Below are positions 17,801-25,116 of a stretch of DNA of 33,380 nt, in pieces; positions within the stretch are counted from its first letter, which is position 1, and each line of letters starts with the position of its first letter. The stretch is taken from positions 1 to 33,380 of the forward strand of contig JAHFAE010000025.1 of the NCBI GenBank assembly GCA_023250675.1, given 5' to 3'. The DNA is from Oligoflexia bacterium. Lineage in GTDB: Bacteria > Bdellovibrionota > Bdellovibrionia > JABDDW01. Below the pieces are notes generated by a model that ran no database searches, was not told the origin of the DNA, and worked only from the letters and a program-made list of their open reading frames with translations. The translations under genes and the position numbers were made by a program.

Positions 17801-20800
17801 TCAGAAATACTTAAAACAGCGGGGTCAGCAGCGGTCGCCGTAATTGCTCTTGTGGCCGTTTGGTTTGCAGCACCGTCGTTATAACTTAATGTCAAAGTTT
17901 GACTTGTTGATCCATTGGCCGTAGGCGCATAAGTTACAACAACAGTACAAGTTCCAGAAGAAAGAGTTGTGGAACATGTTCCTCCTGTGCCCGGGTATGT
18001 TCCACCTTTAAACGTTATCGGTGCAGATAAACCCGAAGCTGAGATCGAAGTTGCCGGAACTCCACCACTAAAAGTTACGGTGAATGTCTTGTCGTTACTT
18101 GATCCTCGAGCTAAAGTTCCGTACGCATAAGTAGCACCATCAGAAATACTCAAAGACGCTGGTGTTGCAGCGATGGCCGTCATATCGCGAGTGGCGGATT
18201 GATTATTGGCGCCGTCGTAGTAAGCAAGAGTCAATGTCGAATTTGTTGTGCCCGTTGAACTTGGCGCAAACGTCACAATAATTGTACATGTGCCCGCTGC
18301 GATACTTGCAGAACACGTCCCACCTGTTCCGGGATATGTTCCACCTTTGTAAGTTAATGGTGCAGAAAGGCCCGAGGCTGAAACTGAAGTTGCGGTGATT
18401 GTTCCGCTATTAGTCACGGTAAATGTTTTGTCTGTCGATGAACCCGTTGCTTTTGTTCCGTAGTCGTAAGTGGCACCATCAGAAATACTTAAAGATGCAG
18501 GGTCTGCTGCCGTGGCCGTTATAGCTCTCGTGGCCGATTGAGTTGAAACTCCGTTATGGTAACTTAGAGTGAGTGTCGCATTGTTAGTCGCGTTTGATGT
18601 GGGAGAATAATTTACGACGATTGTACAAGTGCTCGATGAGATGGAAGTCGAACACGTGCCGCCGGTGCCGGGATAAGTTCCTCCTTTAAAAGTATAAGGT
18701 GCGGATAAACCAGATCCCGACATACTTGTGGCAGCGACACCGCCCGTGTAGGTAACTGTAAATGTTTTGTCGTTACTTGAACCCCGGGCCAAGGTTCCGT
18801 ACGCATAAGTGGCACCATCAGAAATACTTAAAACAGCGGGGTCAGCAGCGGTCGCCGTAATTGCTCTTGTGGCCGTTTGGTTTGCAGCACCGTCGTTATA
18901 ACTTAATGTCAAAGTTTGACTTGTTGATCCATTGGCCGTAGGCGCATAAGTTACAACAACAGTACAAGTTCCAGAAGAAAGAGTTGTGGAACATGTTCCT
19001 CCTGTGCCCGGGTATGTTCCACCTTTAAACGTTATCGGTGCAGATAAACCCGAAGCTGAGATCGAAGTTGCCGGAACTCCACCACTAAAAGTTACGGTGA
19101 ATGTCTTGTCGTTACTTGATCCTCGAGCTAAAGTTCCGTACGCATAAGTAGCACCATCAGAAATACTCAAAGACGCTGGTGTTGCAGCGATGGCCGTCAT
19201 ATCGCGAGTGGCGGATTGATTATTGGCGCCGTCGTAGTAAGCAAGAGTCAATGTCGAATTTGTTGTGCCCGTTGAACTTGGCGCAAACGTCACAATAATT
19301 GTACATGTGCCCGCTGCGATACTTGCAGAACACGTCCCACCTGTTCCGGGATATGTTCCACCTTTGTAAGTTAATGGTGCAGAAAGGCCCGAGGCTGAAA
19401 CTGAAGTTGCGGTGATTGTTCCGCTATTAGTCACGGTAAATGTTTTGTCTGTCGATGAACCCGTTGCTTTTGTTCCGTAGTCGTAAGTGGCACCATCAGA
19501 AATACTTAAAGATGCAGGGTCTGCTGCCGTGGCCGTTATAGCTCTCGTGGCCGATTGAGTTGAAACTCCGTTATGGTAACTTAGAGTGAGTGTCGCATTG
19601 TTAGTCGCGTTTGATGTGGGAGAATAATTTACGACGATTGTACAAGTGCTCGATGAGATGGAAGTCGAACACGTGCCGCCGGTGCCGGGATAAGTTCCTC
19701 CTTTAAAAGTATAAGGTGCGGATAAACCAGATCCCGACATACTTGTGGCAGCGACACCGCCCGTGTAGGTAACTGTAAATGTTTTGTCGTTACTTGAACC
19801 CCGGGCCAAGGTTCCGTACGCATAAGTGGCACCATCAGAAATACTTAAAACAGCGGGGTCAGCAGCGGTCGCCGTAATTGCTCTGGTGGCTGTTTGATTT
19901 GCAGCTCCATCGTTATAACTTAGAGTTAAAGTTTGACTTGTTGCCCCATTTGCCGTTGGTGCATAAGTAACCACGACAGTACATGTTCCAGAAGAAATAG
20001 TCGCACCGCAAGTGCCGCCGGTTCCTGGGTACGTTCCACCTTTAAACGTTATCGGTGCAGATAAACCCGAAGCTGAGATCGAAGTTGCTGGAACTCCACC
20101 ACTAAAAGTTACGGTGAATGTCTTGTCGTTACTTGATCCTCGAGCTAAAGTTCCGTACGCATAAGTAGCACCATCAGAAATACTTAAAGACGCCGGGTCT
20201 GCTGCCGTTGCCGTGATGGCTCTTGTGGCTGTTTGATCGGCTGCTCCATCGTTGTAACTTAACGTCAGAGTTTGGCTTGTTGACCCATTTGCCGAGGGAG
20301 CATAGGTGACCACAACAGTACACGAACCAGAAGAAAGAGTTGTGGAACATGTTCCACCCGTCCCTGGGTAAGTTCCACCTTTAAACGTTATCGGCGCAGA
20401 TAAACCTGAAGCCGAAATTGATGTTGCCGGAACTCCTCCAGTAAAAGTTACTGTGAAAGTTTTGTCGTTACTCGAACCGCGCGCTAATGTTCCGTAGGCA
20501 TAAGTTGCTCCATCAGAAATACTTAAGGCCGCTGGGTCTGCTGCGACGGCAGTTACCGCGCGAGTTGCCGCTTGAGTTGCAGCCCCATCGCTATAACTTA
20601 AAGATATCGTCGAATTGTGGGTTCCGTTTGCCGTGGGCGCGAAGGTGACAACGATTGTACATGTGCCAGAAGAAATGCTGGTTCCGCAAGTGCCGCCGGT
20701 CCCGGGGTAAGAACTGCCCTTATAAGTGTAGGGAGCCGAAATTCCTCCTCCTGTGATACTGGCTGCAGGTACACCGCCAGTGTAAGTAACAGTAAAAGTT

Positions 20801-21540
20801 TTGTCTGTAGAAGATCCACGAGCTTTTGTTCCGTAACTATAAGTAGCTCCATCAGAGATACTTAAAACAGCGGGATCGGCCGCCGTTCCAGAAATGACAG
20901 TACTCGTACTTTGAGCGTTGTAACCATCACTGTAAGAAATGAGCATAGTCTTACTTGATGAACCATTAGCGGTCGGCGCGTAGGTGACAATGATCGTACA
21001 ATCAGTACTGATTGAAGCCGCGCAAGTTCCGCCCGTTCCAGGAAACGTTCCACCTTTAAAATTTATAGGCGCTGAAAGCCCCGAAACTGAAACGCCGGTG
21101 GCCGGTTGGCCCCCTGAAAAAGAAATCGTAAATGAATGATCTGTCGAAGACCCTCGAGCCTGAGTTGAATAACTGTACGTGGAGCCATCAGCAATACTTA
21201 AAGCAACTTGAGTACCGCCATGAATTGTACGATAAATGAGTTGAGTATTGCCACCATCGTAATAACTGAAAACCATATTCTGGGTAAAATCGCCCGTACT
21301 TGTGGGCGCAAAATTCACAACAATGGTGCAAGAACCCGAACCCATCCCGACGCTGCAAGTGCCGTCAGTACCAGGGTAAGATCCACCTTTGAATGACAAG
21401 GGCCCTGACAATCCGTAAGCGGTCATGGAACTGGCACTAATTCCACCGTCCGAATAGGTGACAGTATAGGTTTTGTCTACTGAAGAACCAGTTGGGTAAA
21501 CACCAAAATCAAAAGTACCGCTATCTGAAATTGTGATTAG
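9345..21540 (-). repeat. Array of about 36 tandem 339-bp coding repeats
   Basis: I count about 36 repeats of a unit near 339 bp (113 codons), a few with one extra codon, running through both halves of the giant frame. About 20 lie before the internal stop and 16 after. Each unit codes for an Ig-like beta-sandwich of the choice-of-anchor D type with one Cys pair. Repeats differ mainly in the segment after STDKTFTVT (for example NGGGVSATS, FSGTYATSS, YSGSAPVTS), which allows sub-families and higher-order periods to be followed. Confidence 0.85.
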
Positions 21541-21663
21541 TGCAGGTTTTTTACTAAGCTTTACTGACGCTGCGTTTTTACCTTTTTTCTCGCAACCGGA
21601 TAGAGCTATTCCCGTCACGCATATTAAAGCTAAAAGTTTGTAGGCGTAACGGGTGAGGTGCAT
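14848..21663 (-). CDS. Giant repeat surface lipoprotein, N-terminal part
   Basis: A 2,271-residue product starting with a lipoprotein signal (hydrophobic stretch ALICVTGIALSGC, lipid-anchored Cys near residue 24, then EKKGKN), so it should be anchored in the outer membrane. The rest is about 20 tandem Ig-like domains of about 113 residues belonging to the choice-of-anchor D type. The first two are the most divergent; the rest are very alike. The frame ends inside domain 20 after PTVNGA with TAA, followed in the same frame by SQTMQLDY, exactly where domain 13 has PTVNGATSQTMQLDY. So one codon, not a segment, differs. The start lies 2 nt after the stop of the beta-barrel gene, so the two are cotranscribed. 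Likely a long fibrous adhesin or surface coat; this is inference. Confidence 0.8.
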   Translation of the reverse strand: MHLTRYAYKLLALICVTGIALSGCEKKGKNAASVKLSKKPALITISDSGTFDFGVYPTGSSVDKTYTVTYSDGGISASSMTAYGLSGPLSFKGGSYPGTDGTCSVGMGSGSCTIVVNFAPTSTGDFTQNMVFSYYDGGNTQLIYRTIHGGTQVALSIADGSTYSYSTQARGSSTDHSFTISFSGGQPATGVSVSGLSAPINFKGGTFPGTGGTCAASISTDCTIIVTYAPTANGSSSKTMLISYSDGYNAQSTSTVISGTAADPAVLSISDGATYSYGTKARGSSTDKTFTVTYTGGVPAASITGGGISAPYTYKGSSYPGTGGTCGTSISSGTCTIVVTFAPTANGTHNSTISLSYSDGAATQAATRAVTAVAADPAALSISDGATYAYGTLARGSSNDKTFTVTFTGGVPATSISASGLSAPITFKGGTYPGTGGTCSTTLSSGSCTVVVTYAPSANGSTSQTLTLSYNDGAADQTATRAITATAADPASLSISDGATYAYGTLARGSSNDKTFTVTFSGGVPATSISASGLSAPITFKGGTYPGTGGTCGATISSGTCTVVVTYAPTANGATSQTLTLSYNDGAANQTATRAITATAADPAVLSISDGATYAYGTLARGSSNDKTFTVTYTGGVAATSMSGSGLSAPYTFKGGTYPGTGGTCSTSISSSTCTIVVNYSPTSNATNNATLTLSYHNGVSTQSATRAITATAADPASLSISDGATYDYGTKATGSSTDKTFTVTNSGTITATSVSASGLSAPLTYKGGTYPGTGGTCSASIAAGTCTIIVTFAPSSTGTTNSTLTLAYYDGANNQSATRDMTAIAATPASLSISDGATYAYGTLARGSSNDKTFTVTFSGGVPATSISASGLSAPITFKGGTYPGTGGTCSTTLSSGTCTVVVTYAPTANGSTSQTLTLSYNDGAANQTATRAITATAADPAVLSISDGATYAYGTLARGSSNDKTFTVTYTGGVAATSMSGSGLSAPYTFKGGTYPGTGGTCSTSISSSTCTIVVNYSPTSNATNNATLTLSYHNGVSTQSATRAITATAADPASLSISDGATYDYGTKATGSSTDKTFTVTNSGTITATSVSASGLSAPLTYKGGTYPGTGGTCSASIAAGTCTIIVTFAPSSTGTTNSTLTLAYYDGANNQSATRDMTAIAATPASLSISDGATYAYGTLARGSSNDKTFTVTFSGGVPATSISASGLSAPITFKGGTYPGTGGTCSTTLSSGTCTVVVTYAPTANGSTSQTLTLSYNDGAANQTATRAITATAADPAVLSISDGATYAYGTLARGSSNDKTFTVTYTGGVTATSISASGLSAPITFKGGTYPGTGGTCSTSLSSGTCTVVVTYAPTANGSTSQTLTLSYNDGAADQTATRAITATAANPAALSISDGATYDFGSLARGSTTDKTFTVTNGGGVAATSISSSGLSAPITFKGGTYPGTGGTCSTSLSPGTCTVVVNYLPTVNGATSQTMQLDYNDGAASQSVTRDITATAVDPGVLTISDAATYDYGTLARGSSTDKSFTVTFSGTYATSSLSGSGLSAPLTFKGGTYPGTGGTCSTTLSSGTCTVVVTYAPTANGSSSQTLQISYNDGVATRTATRAITATAVDPASLSISDGTTYSFGTKARGTSTDKTFTVTYAGGVTATSMAGSGLSAPYTFKGGTYPGTGGTCSISISSGTCTIIVTWAPTANGTQTATLSLAYNDGAANQTATRAMTAVGADPASLSISDGTTYDYGTKARGSSTDKTFTITNGGGVSATSVTDSGLSAPFTFKGGTYPGTGGTCSATIAVGTCTVVVTYAPTANGNLSVTLQLDYSDTVNSQSTTRAMTGTAVDPASLSISDGATYDYGSVARGSTNDKTFTITNGGGVSATSMSGSGLSAPYTFNGGTYPGTGGTCSTSLSASGTCTIVVRYAPTSNGNTTATVTISYNDGVTSQSATRDMTGTAVDPGVLTISDATTYSYGTKARGSSTDKTFTVTYSGSAPVTSISGSGLSAPYTFKGGTYPGTGGTCTGTLSSGTCTIVVTWAPTANGTQTATITLSYNDGAASQTATRGLTGVGADPASLSISDGTTYSYGTKARGSTTDKTFTVTNSGGVAASSVSGAALSGAYDYKGAAYPGTGGTCSTSLAVSGTCTIVVTFSPTSNGTLTSTLQVNYNDGAASQSTTRGVTGVGADPASLSISDGATYDFGSLARGSSTDKTFTITNGGGVAATSIAGSGLSAPLTFKGGSYPGTGGTCTSSLSPGTCTLVVNYSPTVNGA
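17735..19884. repeat. Perfect 1,017-bp tandem duplication inside the repeat gene
   Basis: Copy 1 (17735-18751) and copy 2 (18752-19768) show no differences in my line-by-line comparison at an offset of 1,017 bp; identity continues another 116 bp, so the matching run is about 1,133 bp. The unit is three 339-bp domains. First mismatches outside are at 17734/18751 and 18868/19885. Such identity among otherwise diverged domains means a very recent unequal crossover or conversion. Confidence 0.85.
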
Positions 21664-21665
21664 AT

Positions 21666-22562
21666 CTAGTAAACCGATCGATCAACAAAAGGAGCTTTGA
21701 CTCTGTTAGAAGGAAATTTGATTGACAGTTTGCCTAAATAAGAAGGATCGCGGCCCCGATCATAAATCACTTCTGCCGTAATTCGAATATGAGGAAGCGG
21801 CGCCCAGCCGAATCCATAAAATTTATCCTGCCCCGATGGAGAAACATATTTTATATCAACAAATGAAAATTGATCAGGTATGGGATCAAACGCCGTATTA
21901 GTATGAATGAATCGAACGCCACCAAATAAATCAAACCGTCCTAGGTTCAGAGATTGTGTGAGATCTCCGCCAAAAACAGTCGCTTTCATGAAGTCGGTCT
22001 TCCACGCGTAGCTATAGAAGACGTCGGCAGAAGTGTGGAGAGAACCTAGCTTTAAAAAAGTATAGGCGTAAGTGGCCCCAAAGCCGTAGATGTCAAGATC
22101 AGGATTAAAGAGGTAGGTCAAACTGACCAGAGCTTTCTGAGAAAGAGCTTTTGTAAAATGAAATCGTGTGAAGTACATGTTGTTCGGGAGATCTGAAGGG
22201 TCTGTTCCGAAAATGCTAAACGCCGATCGAGTCTTGTCATCTAATGCAACAAGTGATCTTGAAACTCCAAATTCAAAGGCCCAGCGAACCCATTTGGGAT
22301 TTGGATCCCAGTGAGAACTTGTCTTCGTAAGTTGACCAAATTCAGTTGCCGATAATGCCGGTTCTTGTTTAGTTGCAAGTGCGTACCACTCACCGAGTTC
22401 CTGGGAGGCCACCGTGTATTGGGTTGGTGTGTAATTAAATTTTTTAAGTTGGGAGTAAACGGGGACAGAAAATAAATTTATAAAAATCAGAGATAGGATG
22501 GTGGAATGATTCGGAAAACTCCTGAAGATTCCATCCATGGAAAATTTCAGTAAAAGACCCAT
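21666..22562 (-). CDS. Outer-membrane beta-barrel-like protein
   Basis: A 298-residue exported protein. Residues 1-18 precede a hydrophobic signal core (TILSLIFINLFSVPVYS, cleavage near residue 37). The mature part alternates polar and aromatic residues in segments typical of membrane beta-strands (YFTRFHFTKAL, ALVSLTYLF, IYGFGATYAYTF, ADVFYSYAW, RFDLFGGVRFIH) and ends in an aromatic residue (RSVY). I read it as a small outer-membrane barrel; no named family is recognised. A start at Met9 (22538) is also possible. The gene for the giant lipoprotein begins 2 nt after its stop, so the barrel may help place or anchor that protein on the surface; context only. Confidence 0.6.
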   Translation of the reverse strand: MGLLLKFSMDGIFRSFPNHSTILSLIFINLFSVPVYSQLKKFNYTPTQYTVASQELGEWYALATKQEPALSATEFGQLTKTSSHWDPNPKWVRWAFEFGVSRSLVALDDKTRSAFSIFGTDPSDLPNNMYFTRFHFTKALSQKALVSLTYLFNPDLDIYGFGATYAYTFLKLGSLHTSADVFYSYAWKTDFMKATVFGGDLTQSLNLGRFDLFGGVRFIHTNTAFDPIPDQFSFVDIKYVSPSGQDKFYGFGWAPLPHIRITAEVIYDRGRDPSYLGKLSIKFPSNRVKAPFVDRSVY

Positions 22563-22638
22563 AATTAATTCTAGTATAACTAAGTCAAAAATTGCATATT
22601 ATTTAGTGATATTAATAGTTTAACTCATACAATTGACC

Positions 22639-22676
22639 TGCCAAAATCATGGCATTTTTATATTAAAAACTATGCC
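22639..22676 (+). promoter_or_regulatory. Two mutually exclusive hairpins in the barrel/redoxin divergent gap
   Basis: TGCCA-AAATCA-TGGCA (22639-22654) overlaps a second possible stem, GGCAT/ATGCC with extra T-A pairs (22651-22676); both need the same GGCA. A TTGACC box lies at 22633-22638. The gap from 22563 to 22835 also has AT-rich -10-like sequences on both strands, but none with ideal spacing. It could be an operator or a switchable leader. Confidence 0.25.
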
Positions 22677-22835
22677 TTTCTAGATCATTGAAGAGTACGG
22701 TTTAACGCGCCACACTAAGTCGTGAGAACATTTAAGAAAGATAAAAAGGGTCGAGGTAACTTGGCAGACTTGACTTTGGATGTGAATATCAAAAAAATAG
22801 GGGAATTTTTGAATCAAAAATCGGAGAAAAATGAC

Positions 22836-23390
22836 ATGGCGCAAACACAATCGAAAATGTTGCCTCTGGGCACCGTAGCACCGAGCTTCAGACTAAAAGG
22901 AACAGACAAGAAAATAATTAATTTCGAGGAATCTCAGGGCAAGCTTGGTTATCTTGTTATGTTTATTTGTAACCACTGTCCCTTTGTGAAACATATACGA
23001 TCTCAATTGGCAAAATTGACTTCTGAATATATTGAAAAGCGAATCGGAGTATTTGGCATCAACTCCAATGACATCGTGAATTACCCGGAAGATGATTTTT
23101 CAAATATGATTAATGAAAAAAAACAACAAAACTATTTATTTGATTATCTCTTAGACGAAACTCAAAACGTGGCCAAAGCCTATCAAGCAGCTTGCACACC
23201 AGATTTTTTTCTGTTCAATTCGAATAAAAAATTAGTTTATCGCGGACAATTTGACGATAGCCGGCCAGGAAATAAAATTCCAGTCACAGGCAATGACCTT
23301 AAATTGGCCATGGATGCCATTTTAAACCGAGCCCCCGTTTCACAAAATCAAAAACCAAGTATTGGTTGCAATATCAAGTGGAAGAACTAA
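22836..23390 (+). CDS. Thioredoxin-fold redoxin family protein
   Basis: A 184-residue cytoplasmic protein of the AhpC/TSA-redoxin type. It has LPLGTVAPSFRL at the N-terminus, FICNHCPFVKH with a C-x2-C pair (CNHC), then GVFGINSND, the cis-Pro region ACTPDFFLF and YRGQFDD. The CNHCPF motif marks a conserved thioredoxin-family group of uncharacterised oxidoreductases. The frame is open from GTG 22722, but ATG 22836 has GGAG nine bases upstream and fits the family N-terminus. Its stop overlaps the flagellin stop on the other strand by 3 bases (CTAA at 23387-23390). Likely a thiol-disulfide reductase or peroxide-handling protein. Confidence 0.8.
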   Translation: MAQTQSKMLPLGTVAPSFRLKGTDKKIINFEESQGKLGYLVMFICNHCPFVKHIRSQLAKLTSEYIEKRIGVFGINSNDIVNYPEDDFSNMINEKKQQNYLFDYLLDETQNVAKAYQAACTPDFFLFNSNKKLVYRGQFDDSRPGNKIPVTGNDLKLAMDAILNRAPVSQNQKPSIGCNIKWKN

Positions 23391-24220
23391 GTCAGAAGTT
23401 TCAGCGCAACTTGCGGTGTTTGATTCGCTTGGGCTAAAGATGAAGTGCCCGCTTGAAGCAAAATATTATTTCTTGTCATCTCAGCTGTAGCATTGGCCAC
23501 ATCGGTGTCACGAATTCGACTATTCGTTGAACTCAAATTTTCTTCTACGATTCCCAAATTAGTTGCAGTTGAAGTTAATCGATTTTGAAGAGCACCAAGA
23601 TTGGCCCGTGAAGAACTCACACGTGTGAGGGCTGTATCTAGTTTTTTGAGAGCATCAAGCCCGCCCTGCTTTTGACTAAAGTCCAGACTATCTAAGCCGA
23701 GAGCATCGATGGTCGAGATGGTCTGCGTTGAATCGTAAGATATTCTATCTTCTGAGGAATTATTATTGATTCCCACTTGGTAATCGAATCGTCTAGAAGT
23801 TCCATCAAGTAGATTGTCAGACTTCCATTTCGTTGATTTTGCGATACGTTGGATTTCGGCCTTAAGCTCCATTGTTTCTTTATTTATCATTCCCCGTTCG
23901 GTGTCGCCGATAGTATCGCTGGCAGTTTGAATACCCAACTCTCTTAAACGAGAAATTATATTTGAAATTTCGTTCAATCCTCCTTCGGCGGTCTGAACCA
24001 TAGAAATTCCATCGTTAGCATTACGATTGGCTTGCCGAGCCGACCGAATACCCGCTCTGAGTTGTTCTGAAATGGCAAGACCGGCTGCGTCGTCAGAGGC
24101 TTTATTGATGCGACTACCACTTGCCAATTTATCGAAGCTATCTTGTAATGCGCCTTCGGCTTTTCCTAAGGACCTTTGCCCGTCAATAGAAGCGACATTT
24201 GTAGAAATTCTTAAACCCAT
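23387..24220 (-). CDS. fliC: Flagellin
   Basis: A 277-residue filament protein made only of the conserved D0/D1 ends. The N-terminus has LRISTNVASIDGQRSL, KLASGSRINKASDDAAGLAI and NDGISMVQTAEGGL; the C-terminus has RIRDTDVANATAEMTRNNIL, then ILLQAGTSSLAQANQTP. The surface-exposed middle domains are nearly absent, as in other short bacterial flagellins. GGAG lies seven bases before the ATG. It stands alone, without fliD, fliS or other filament genes, which suits organisms with several scattered flagellin genes. It is convergent with the redoxin gene, their stops overlapping. The subunit is exported through the flagellar type III apparatus. Confidence 0.95.
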   Translation of the reverse strand: MGLRISTNVASIDGQRSLGKAEGALQDSFDKLASGSRINKASDDAAGLAISEQLRAGIRSARQANRNANDGISMVQTAEGGLNEISNIISRLRELGIQTASDTIGDTERGMINKETMELKAEIQRIAKSTKWKSDNLLDGTSRRFDYQVGINNNSSEDRISYDSTQTISTIDALGLDSLDFSQKQGGLDALKKLDTALTRVSSSRANLGALQNRLTSTATNLGIVEENLSSTNSRIRDTDVANATAEMTRNNILLQAGTSSLAQANQTPQVALKLLT

Positions 24221-24535
24221 GACTATACTCCGGTCATACTCTTAGTCTCGCTCCTTGAGAAATAAGGGCATCCAGGCCCATTTTGGTTGAACAATTAAAA
24301 AAAATCCTTTTTTTAAACGACTTAAGTACTACTTTCGCCGCTGCTCATCCTGACCGAAGCTTTCACCTTGAAAGTTCATCAGATGTTTTGTTTCAAACTT
24401 CTCGTCTCCAAATGAGTCTCTCTTGAGACCAGTTTGAAAAAAATAATTCAAAATTTTGGCGCTTGAGAAATAAATCAATTGCAGTTTATGCTTATTGTTC
24501 AAAAACAAATTGCCCTTCAAAAAGGAGTCAAAATA
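24221..24535. other. 315-bp gap between flagellin and nitrobindin-like gene
   Basis: This divergent gap should hold both promoters, but no convincing sigma-28 or sigma-54 flagellar site was found upstream of the flagellin. It holds two copies of CTTGAGAAATAA (24254-24265 and 24462-24473) and a small hairpin GTCTC-TCTT-GAGAC (24416-24429). No gene is supported. Confidence 0.4.
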
Positions 24536-25096
24536 ATGGATAAAAATATATTAAAAAATCTCGGCCCCTTAGCTTCAATGGCAGGAATCTGGGAGGGCTC
24601 CCACGGCGATGACGTAGCGCCTTCGGACGATCGGGGAATAGCAAAAAATAAATACCGTGAGCGAATGACACTAGAACCCATCGGTCCCGTGACAAATCAT
24701 GAACAGGTCCTTTATGGGCTAAAGTATTTTACAACCGCCTGGCGTATCGGAGAACAATCTCCATACCATGAGGATATGGGATACTGGCTCTGGGATGTCC
24801 AGACTAGCCAGGTTATTAAGTGTTTTGTCATACCAAGAGGAATTTCAATCGTCGCTGGGGGTACCGTAAAACTCGATGCTAAGTCATTCACCATATCAGC
24901 AAACGAAGGATCAGGCACCTATGGACTATGTCACAATATATTTTTGGAGAAGGAATTCAAGATCACAGGTTTTGATCTTACAATAAATATTCTAGGACCA
25001 AATTCTTTTGGTTACGACCAAGACACTAAAATCAAGATTAATGGAAAACTTGATATTTTCCATCATCGCGATAAAAATACACTCAACCGAATTTAA
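24536..25096 (+). CDS. Nitrobindin-like (FABP/DUF1794-type) beta-barrel protein
   Basis: A 186-residue cytoplasmic protein. It has [21 protein letters not shown] at the start (the G-x-W-x-G barrel-opening pattern, written here only in part), then [24 protein letters not shown] and the strand-rich ISIVAGGTV. This order matches the nitrobindin/heme-binding beta-barrel family related to fatty-acid-binding proteins. The start at ATG 24536 has GGAG eight bases upstream; the longer frame from 24479 has none. It is followed 20 bp later by the SDR gene on the same strand and the two are probably cotranscribed. Ligand (heme or a hydrophobic small molecule) is not known. Confidence 0.65.
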   Translation: MDKNILKNLGPLASMAGIWEGSHGDDVAPSDDRGIAKNKYRERMTLEPIGPVTNHEQVLYGLKYFTTAWRIGEQSPYHEDMGYWLWDVQTSQVIKCFVIPRGISIVAGGTVKLDAKSFTISANEGSGTYGLCHNIFLEKEFKITGFDLTINILGPNSFGYDQDTKIKINGKLDIFHHRDKNTLNRI

Positions 25097-25116
25097 AATA
25101 TTGGGCAGATATATCA

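Noticed and set aside
9345-21540. Possible CRISPR or satellite array
   Set aside because: The 339-bp period is an exact multiple of three, the frame stays open and codes for a clear protein domain; there are no short repeats with unique spacers.
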